NCBI GenBank assembly: GCA_947505035.1
Contig: CANNIS010000005.1
Span: 1 to 42,335, forward strand
Reading direction: 5' to 3'
Source: Sphingobacteriales bacterium
Lineage (GTDB): Bacteria > Bacteroidota > Bacteroidia > Sphingobacteriales > Sphingobacteriaceae
Length of the DNA: 42,335 bases
Part shown: positions 36,245-42,335 of the stretch, piece by piece
Position numbering within the stretch: position 1 is the stretch's first letter
Layout: every line of letters begins with the position of its first letter
Translations under genes and position numbers: made by a program
Notes under the pieces: generated by a model
Databases searched by the model: none
Told to the model about the DNA's origin: nothing
What the model saw: the letters and a program-made list of their open reading frames with translations, nothing else

Positions 36245-39200
36245 ATGAAAATCAAGAAATACCTCTTTTTTTGCCTTTTTTTTGGCTTTTCTGCGCATTC
36301 GGGCTTAACAATGGCTCAACAGTTAAACTCCTATAAGCTAAATTGGAGCGTCAAAGAATTCGCAGACTTTAAAGCGCAGCCCCAAAAAGTAGAGCTATTT
36401 GACGATGCTATTTTTGATGTGCAACTTAAACATTTGCCCATTTGGAATAAAAAGTTTGCAGGCAATTTTACCGATGCTGTTTTAGTGAATCCCATTTACG
36501 AGCCTGCCGCCATTGCATACGAAAACATGATTAGTGCGCAATTAAATGCAGCAGCAAGTATTCATGCTGCAGTTGTTTTTGAAAAGAAAATTCCTTCTTT
36601 GCTTGTTTCTATTGTACCCTTCAGAAAAAATACCGAAACCGGAAAAATGGAAAGATTAGTTTCCTTTGAAGTAAAATTACTTGCTACCAGAGTAAGGGAA
36701 AATGTTTTAAATACTAGGAATTATGCTGCTCATTCTGTTTTAAATAATGGCACCTGGACTAAACTTGGCATTGCAAATGATGGTGTTTATAAGATTGGTT
36801 TTGCTGAATTAAAAAAGATGGGCATCAACCCAGAATCGATTGACCCAAGAAATATTCGTATTTATGGAAATGGGGGTGGCATACTTCCAGAAATCAACAG
36901 AGCAAGCCGATACGACGACTTAACAGAAAATCCGATTTTGGTTTTCGGAGAAGCCGATGGTAAATTTAATGAATCAGACTACCTATTATTTTATGCATTT
37001 GGACCAAATAATATTTATCCAGATACCATTCAAAATACCTTTTCGCATACTACCAATTCATACACTTTAAAAAGTAATTATTTTATCACGGCAGACATAG
37101 GCCCCGGCAAAAGAATTACAAATCAAGAAAACCTAAACGAAGTGCCCAATAAAATTATAGACACCTATAATTACTTTGAATTACATGAATTAAATAATTC
37201 GACAGGCGTTAATTTAACTATTAAAAGCGGCAGAGAAAGATGGGGAGAAGAATTTGGTAATTTACTTTCTTATGATTTTAATTTTAGGCTTCCGACATTG
37301 GCTAACGGAAAACCTGTGAAATTTAGGGCAGATTTAATTGGTCGGTCGCAAAATCCAGCCAATAGCTCTTTTGTGATTAAAGCAAATGGCGCAACAACCA
37401 ATACCTTAACTTGTTCTGGTGTAGAGTTTAGTTATGATGCTGCCTACGGATCGATTGTAAGTACAGGCTACACCACAGTTCCCAATCCATCTGAAAACCT
37501 GCTCATCAATATTACTTATAACAAACCAGATTTAACCGCAACCGGTTATTTAAATTTCATTCAAATTAATGCCATTAGTAAATTAAAATTAAATGATAAT
37601 TTTTTGAAGTTTAGTAGTATAGAAAGTTATGGCAAAGGTAAAATTAGTCAGTTTATTATTGATGCCCTTAACCCGAGCGAAATAATAATTTGGGATATTA
37701 CAAACAGAACAAATCCAGTAAACCAATTATTTACGATCAATAATAACATTGCACAATTTACTAACAAAACTGAGGTATTAAAAGAGTATGCGGTATTTAA
37801 AGGAACAGATTTCCCTAAGCCCGAAATACTAGAAAAAATAGCCAACCAAGATTTACATGCACTCGATTTTGTAGATCTTATAATTGTTTCTGCCGCAGAT
37901 TTTTTGTCTGAAGCAGAGCGTTTAGCTGCCTTTCGAAGAACGAATAATAATTTGCGTGTATTGGTAATTACAGAAGATAAAATTTTCAATGAATTTAGTG
38001 CAGGGGTTAAAGATGCAAGTGCTATTAGGGATTTTGTAAAAATGTTTTATGATAGAGCTGGCGCAAATGAAGCAAACATGCCAAAATATTTATTGCTGTT
38101 TGGCGATGGCTCTTACGATAATATTGGCTTTGTAAAAAACAACACCAATTTTGTTACAAGCTTTGAAAGCAGGAATTCACACTCTCCTTTTGGCTCCTAT
38201 GTGAGTGATGATTTTTTTGGTTTGCTCGACGAAACTGAAGGTGATTTTGACTACAACGGAAATCCCGTATATGGCGCAGCTGCATTAGACGTAGCAGTTG
38301 GTAGAATGCCGATTCAATCAGCTTTAGAAGCAAGGCAAATGGTCGACAAACTAATTTCTTACAGCAGCTTAAGAGGCGATTGGAAAAATAAATATGTCTT
38401 AGTGGCCGACGACCAAGATGGAAACTTGCATTTAAATCATGCCGAAAATCATTACCGAACCATCAGAAAACTAACCAATAATTATAATGTTGATAAGATT
38501 TATTTAGACGCTTATCCTCAAATTAGCACACCCGCTGGAAGCCGATACCCAGAAGTAAACAATGCCATTAACCAAGCTATGGCTGCAGGCGCATTAGTGA
38601 TTAATTATATTGGGCATGGTGGAGAGGTTGGTCTTGCACACGAAAAAGTTGTTACCCTTGATGACATCCGTTCTTGGAAAAACAAATCGAGCATGCCACT
38701 GCTTTTTACCGCAACTTGTTCGGTCAGTAGATGGGATGACCCTGCATTTCAATCGGCAGGAGAACAATGTTTATTAAATGCCGAAGGTGGCGCTATTGCT
38801 ATGTTTACAACCACCCGCGTGGTTTTTGCAAACGAAAACGAAGCAATTAACCAAAGTTTTATCAAAGCACTGTTTGATTCTACAAATATAGGTAGCAATA
38901 ATACGCTTGGCGATTTATTTAGACAAAGCAAAAACTTAAATGGTTTAGGCTTGACTATTAATCAAAGAAATTTTTCTTTACTAGGTGATCCTTCTTTGCC
39001 ATTTGCTATTCCGCAATACCGTATCGTTACAGAAAAAGTAAATGAAAAATTAATCAGTGCTAAAAATTTAGATACTTTAAAAGCGCAGAGTTTAGTCAAT
39101 ATCAAAGGATATATTACAGATCAAAATGGAAACAAGCTTAATAATGTTTCGGGTGTTTTGTATCCAAGTATTTTTGATAAAAAAACTACCCTTAAAACGC

Positions 39201-40111
39201 TTGGGCAAGATATTGGCGTGAATGGAAGTAAGGTGCAAAATTTCGATATTCAAAAAAATATTATTTACAAAGGGAAAGTAAGCGTAACAAATGGTTCGTT
39301 TGATTTTAGTTTTGTGGTACCAAAAGATATTTCGTATCAAGCAGGCGCTGGCAGACTCAGCTATTACGCACATGTAGGCCCACAAGAGGCCATCGGATCT
39401 TTTGATAGCATTGTTATTGGCGGATCTGCTAATACAAGTAATTCGGATAAAATTGGACCAGAAATTAAAACTTATTTGAATTCCGAAAATTTTGTAATGG
39501 GCGGCATCACCAACGAAAATCCTAATTTAATTGTGAAGTTAAAAGACGCCAACGGCATCAACACTGTCGGCAATGGTATTGGGCATAATTTAACTGCCAC
39601 TATTACCAAAGATGCTAAGTCGGAAACAATCGATTTAAATCAATATTACGAATCCAAATTAGATAGCTATCAAGAAGGAGAAATCAATTATCCTTTCAAT
39701 AAATTAGCTGCTGGAAATTATACAATAAAAATTAAGGCCTGGGATGTTTTCAATAATTCGGCAGAAAGTAATACTGCATTTACAGTTGTATCGTCTGAAG
39801 GATTGCAATTGCAACATGTGTTAAATTACCCAAATCCTTTTACCACGCAAACAGATTTTCAGTTTGAACACAATGGTGGAAGCGAAAACTTACAAGTACA
39901 AGTGCAAATATTTACTGTTTCTGGTAAACTGGTTAAAACAATCAACCAAAACACAAGCGGCAATGGCGCAAGAGTAACCGGCATTTTATGGGACGGTAAA
40001 GATGATTTTGGCGATAAAATAGGCAGAGGGGTTTATGTATACCGATTAAAAATTCGCACAGCGAATGGGCAAAGTGCCGAAAAAACAGAAAAGCTCGTAT
40101 TGTTAAATTAA
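36245..40111 (+). CDS. porU: Type IX secretion system sortase PorU (C25 gingipain-like)
   Basis: NYIGHGGEVGLAHEKVVTLDDI and LLFTATCSVSRWDDPAFQSAGEQCLLN carry the catalytic His/Cys; C-terminal T9SS domain. Start placed at MKIKKYLFFCLFFGFSAHSGLTMAQQ (36245), a classical signal peptide, rather than 36191. Confidence 0.95.
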   Translation: MKIKKYLFFCLFFGFSAHSGLTMAQQLNSYKLNWSVKEFADFKAQPQKVELFDDAIFDVQLKHLPIWNKKFAGNFTDAVLVNPIYEPAAIAYENMISAQLNAAASIHAAVVFEKKIPSLLVSIVPFRKNTETGKMERLVSFEVKLLATRVRENVLNTRNYAAHSVLNNGTWTKLGIANDGVYKIGFAELKKMGINPESIDPRNIRIYGNGGGILPEINRASRYDDLTENPILVFGEADGKFNESDYLLFYAFGPNNIYPDTIQNTFSHTTNSYTLKSNYFITADIGPGKRITNQENLNEVPNKIIDTYNYFELHELNNSTGVNLTIKSGRERWGEEFGNLLSYDFNFRLPTLANGKPVKFRADLIGRSQNPANSSFVIKANGATTNTLTCSGVEFSYDAAYGSIVSTGYTTVPNPSENLLINITYNKPDLTATGYLNFIQINAISKLKLNDNFLKFSSIESYGKGKISQFIIDALNPSEIIIWDITNRTNPVNQLFTINNNIAQFTNKTEVLKEYAVFKGTDFPKPEILEKIANQDLHALDFVDLIIVSAADFLSEAERLAAFRRTNNNLRVLVITEDKIFNEFSAGVKDASAIRDFVKMFYDRAGANEANMPKYLLLFGDGSYDNIGFVKNNTNFVTSFESRNSHSPFGSYVSDDFFGLLDETEGDFDYNGNPVYGAAALDVAVGRMPIQSALEARQMVDKLISYSSLRGDWKNKYVLVADDQDGNLHLNHAENHYRTIRKLTNNYNVDKIYLDAYPQISTPAGSRYPEVNNAINQAMAAGALVINYIGHGGEVGLAHEKVVTLDDIRSWKNKSSMPLLFTATCSVSRWDDPAFQSAGEQCLLNAEGGAIAMFTTTRVVFANENEAINQSFIKALFDSTNIGSNNTLGDLFRQSKNLNGLGLTINQRNFSLLGDPSLPFAIPQYRIVTEKVNEKLISAKNLDTLKAQSLVNIKGYITDQNGNKLNNVSGVLYPSIFDKKTTLKTLGQDIGVNGSKVQNFDIQKNIIYKGKVSVTNGSFDFSFVVPKDISYQAGAGRLSYYAHVGPQEAIGSFDSIVIGGSANTSNSDKIGPEIKTYLNSENFVMGGITNENPNLIVKLKDANGINTVGNGIGHNLTATITKDAKSETIDLNQYYESKLDSYQEGEINYPFNKLAAGNYTIKIKAWDVFNNSAESNTAFTVVSSEGLQLQHVLNYPNPFTTQTDFQFEHNGGSENLQVQVQIFTVSGKLVKTINQNTSGNGARVTGILWDGKDDFGDKIGRGVYVYRLKIRTANGQSAEKTEKLVLLN

Positions 40112-40129
40112 GCTTTTGCCTTATTTTTC

Positions 40130-40137
40130 TATCTTTG
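40130..40137 (+). promoter_or_regulatory. Candidate -7 element upstream of porV
   Basis: TATCTTTG, exact TAnnTTTG, 33 nt before the porV ATG; no well-spaced -33 TTTG seen. Confidence 0.35.
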
Positions 40138-40170
40138 AAAATATAGGCAATCGCATACAAATTATTTTAG

Positions 40171-41418
40171 ATGAAATTAAAAAGTAAAAATTCAGTTGTT
40201 GTTGGCAAAACTATTTTTTTCGCTGCCTTGTTTTGCAGTATGATGCAAAGTGCTTCGGCGCAAATTAGCACGCAAAACTTAAATGGAAATGGCGATGCGG
40301 TAAATGCCATTACCACTGCGGTGCCATTTTTATTAATTGGCCCAGATTCTAGAGCAGGTGCAATGGGCGATGGCGGCGTAGCAAGCAGCGCAGATGTTAA
40401 TTCAAATCATTGGAATCCTTCTAAATTTGCTTTTGTTGATAGACCTTATGCAATTGGTATTTCTTATACCCCATGGTTACAAAAATTAGTTCCAGATATT
40501 AACCTTGCTTATTTATCGGGCTATTATAAATTAGACAACAAGCAAGTGTTTGGCGCATCTTTAAGATACTTTTCTTTAGGTGATATTACCTTTACAGACA
40601 ATGCCGGAAATGTAACCGGGCAAGGTAATCCAAACGAATTTGCACTTGACTTATCTTATACCAGAAAACTTTCGGACAGGCTAGGTTTAGGAACAGCATT
40701 TCGATTTATTAATTCCGATTTAGCACAAGGACAATTAGCCGCATCGGGCCAAGATATTATGCCAGGAAGAAGTGTGGCGGTAGACGTATCTACCTATTAT
40801 CAAAATCCGGATTTAATTGTTGATGGTAAAAGAACAACCTTCTCTTTTGGCGCATGTGTTTCGAATGTAGGTGCTAAAATGAATTATACAAATTCTACCG
40901 ATCGATTTTTTATTCCAACTAATTTAAAAATTGGTATTGGTGGAAAAATGAAATTAGATGACTATAACGAAATTTCTGCCTTTGTGGAAGCGAATAAGTT
41001 ATTAGTGCCCACACCTCCTATTTACGCATACGATACTTTAAATAATCCGATTTATAATTTAGACGGCACTCGAAAAATTATTTCGGGCAAAGATCCGAAC
41101 GTTTCTGTTCCCACTGGAATCTTGCAATCGTTTAACGATGCACCGGGTGGTATGAAAGAAGAGTTTAGAGAGATCTATTATTCGGCTGGTTTTGAATATT
41201 GGTACGATAAACAATTTGCCTTAAGAGCAGGTTACTTTTACGAGCATCCAACTAAAGGCGATAGACAATACTTTACCATTGGTGCAGGTATTAAATACAA
41301 TATTTTTGGAATCGATCTTTCCTATTTAATTCCAACTAAACAACAAAATCCATTAGAGAATACTTTAAGATTCTCGCTTACCTTTAACTTCGAAGACATA
41401 AAAACTGATGAAAATTAA
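40171..41418 (+). CDS. porV: Type IX secretion system outer membrane protein PorV (LptO)
   Basis: 415 aa; AVNAITTAVPFLLIGPDSRAGAMGDGGVASSADVNSNHWNPSKFAF signature; directly downstream of porU. Confidence 0.95.
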   Translation: MKLKSKNSVVVGKTIFFAALFCSMMQSASAQISTQNLNGNGDAVNAITTAVPFLLIGPDSRAGAMGDGGVASSADVNSNHWNPSKFAFVDRPYAIGISYTPWLQKLVPDINLAYLSGYYKLDNKQVFGASLRYFSLGDITFTDNAGNVTGQGNPNEFALDLSYTRKLSDRLGLGTAFRFINSDLAQGQLAASGQDIMPGRSVAVDVSTYYQNPDLIVDGKRTTFSFGACVSNVGAKMNYTNSTDRFFIPTNLKIGIGGKMKLDDYNEISAFVEANKLLVPTPPIYAYDTLNNPIYNLDGTRKIISGKDPNVSVPTGILQSFNDAPGGMKEEFREIYYSAGFEYWYDKQFALRAGYFYEHPTKGDRQYFTIGAGIKYNIFGIDLSYLIPTKQQNPLENTLRFSLTFNFEDIKTDEN

Positions 41419-41890
41419 AATAGGATTTGGTTTTGATGTTCACCAGTTAAAAATTGGACATCCATTTATTATGGGTGGTGTTAACTTAGGTCACGACCGA
41501 GGTGCCTTTGGGCATTCGGATGCAGATGTTTTACTACATGCAATTTGCGACGCTATATTAGGCGCTGCAAACCTTAGAGATATTGGTTTTCATTTTCCAA
41601 ATACTGATGAAAAATGGAAAGGCGTTTCGAGTATGCTATTACTTCAAGAAGTAATGAAATTAATTGCAGCGAAAAATTTTGCATTGGGTAATATCGATTG
41701 CATGATTTGTTTAGAGGCTCCAAAAATCAATCCACATATTCCTGCAATGAAAACAAATATTGCTACTGCAATTGGCATTTCTGAAGAAGATATTTCGATT
41801 AAAGCAACTACAAATGAACAGATGGGTTTTATTGGTAGAGCAGAAGGCGTTGTTGCTTATGCCGTTGTCTTGCTAGAAAAAACTATTTAA
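41408..41890 (+). CDS. ispF: 2-C-methyl-D-erythritol 2,4-cyclodiphosphate synthase
   Basis: 160 aa; IGFGFDVHQLKIGHPFIMGGV, GHSDADVLLHAICDAILGAA, DIGFHFPNTDEKWKG, KATTNEQMGFIGRAEGV. Confidence 0.97.
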   Translation: MKIKIGFGFDVHQLKIGHPFIMGGVNLGHDRGAFGHSDADVLLHAICDAILGAANLRDIGFHFPNTDEKWKGVSSMLLLQEVMKLIAAKNFALGNIDCMICLEAPKINPHIPAMKTNIATAIGISEEDISIKATTNEQMGFIGRAEGVVAYAVVLLEKTI

Positions 41891-42335
41891 ATCCTCTCTG
41901 TCTTTTTGCTTCGAATGCCAATATAGCTGCAGCATTAGAGACATTCAAAGAATCTATTTTTCCCGACATAGGTATTTTTATTTGGCTCGCGTGTTCGAGC
42001 CAATAATGTGATAAGCCCGTTGCTTCTGTACCTAAAATGATGGCTGCTGGTTTACAGAAATCAACATGGTGGTAGTCGTCTTGAGCCGTTAAGGCAGCAG
42101 CATAAGCTGTAATTTTATTTTTTTGCAACCAATGAAATAATTCTTCCGAACTACACACAACCATTGGAACGGTAAACACACAACCCACACTAGAACGAAT
42201 TACATTTGGATTAAATAGATCTGTTTTTAAATCACAAACAATTAAGGCATCTATTTTTGCAGCATCTGCCGTTCGCAAAACAGCTCCTAAATTACCTGGT
42301 TTTTCTACTGCTTCGAGTACCATTAACAATGGATT
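41883..42335 (-). CDS. TrmH/SpoU family RNA methyltransferase (5' end outside the window)
   Basis: Reading frame is open to the window edge (NPLLMVLEAVEKPGNLGAVLRTADAAKIDALIVCD...IILGTEATGLSHYWLEHASQIKIPMSGKIDSLNVSNAAAILAFEA). Confidence 0.93.
   Translation of the reverse strand, partial: NPLLMVLEAVEKPGNLGAVLRTADAAKIDALIVCDLKTDLFNPNVIRSSVGCVFTVPMVVCSSEELFHWLQKNKITAYAAALTAQDDYHHVDFCKPAAIILGTEATGLSHYWLEHASQIKIPMSGKIDSLNVSNAAAILAFEAKRQRGFK

Noticed and set aside
1-42335. CRISPR arrays, transposases, phage, toxin-antitoxin or restriction-modification systems, tRNA/rRNA genes
   Set aside because: None recognised: no regularly spaced direct repeats, no defence or mobile-element signatures in long ORFs, and long intergenic gaps are rare.

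Overview
This window is a 42.3-kb AT-rich chromosomal segment from a Bacteroidota bacterium, judged from the type IX secretion (T9SS) genes, gldJ, TAnnTTTG-type promoters and overall gene content. It is mostly densely packed housekeeping DNA. The genes include greA, a SerA-like dehydrogenase, rsmA/ksgA, pdxA, the yceD(DUF177)-rpmF-plsX-fabH-accB-accC operon, tatC, rpiB, an M28 peptidase, a LUD/Fe-S protein, a fused 2-oxoacid dehydrogenase E1, a Prc-type S41 protease, an RsmB/NOP-type methyltransferase, MoxR, three SurA-like periplasmic chaperone genes, a GT2, gldJ, porP/sprF, porU, porV, ispF and a TrmH-family methyltransferase. I saw no tRNA, rRNA, CRISPR array, transposase, phage or classical defence locus. 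The most interesting parts are: (i) an apparently self-contained operon of a TonB-dependent receptor, a ~1250-aa T9SS-like secreted protein with an unusual C-terminal tail, and a dedicated PorV/PorQ-family protein; (ii) an uncharacterised 174-aa protein with a possible DNA polymerase III psi-like C-terminus; (iii) a SurA-like lipoprotein with no visible parvulin domain between two parvulin proteins; (iv) a 5'-proximal hairpin in the divergent porP/porU region; and (v) promoter-like elements implying very short leaders for several genes. All function calls come from reading motifs; no database search was run.
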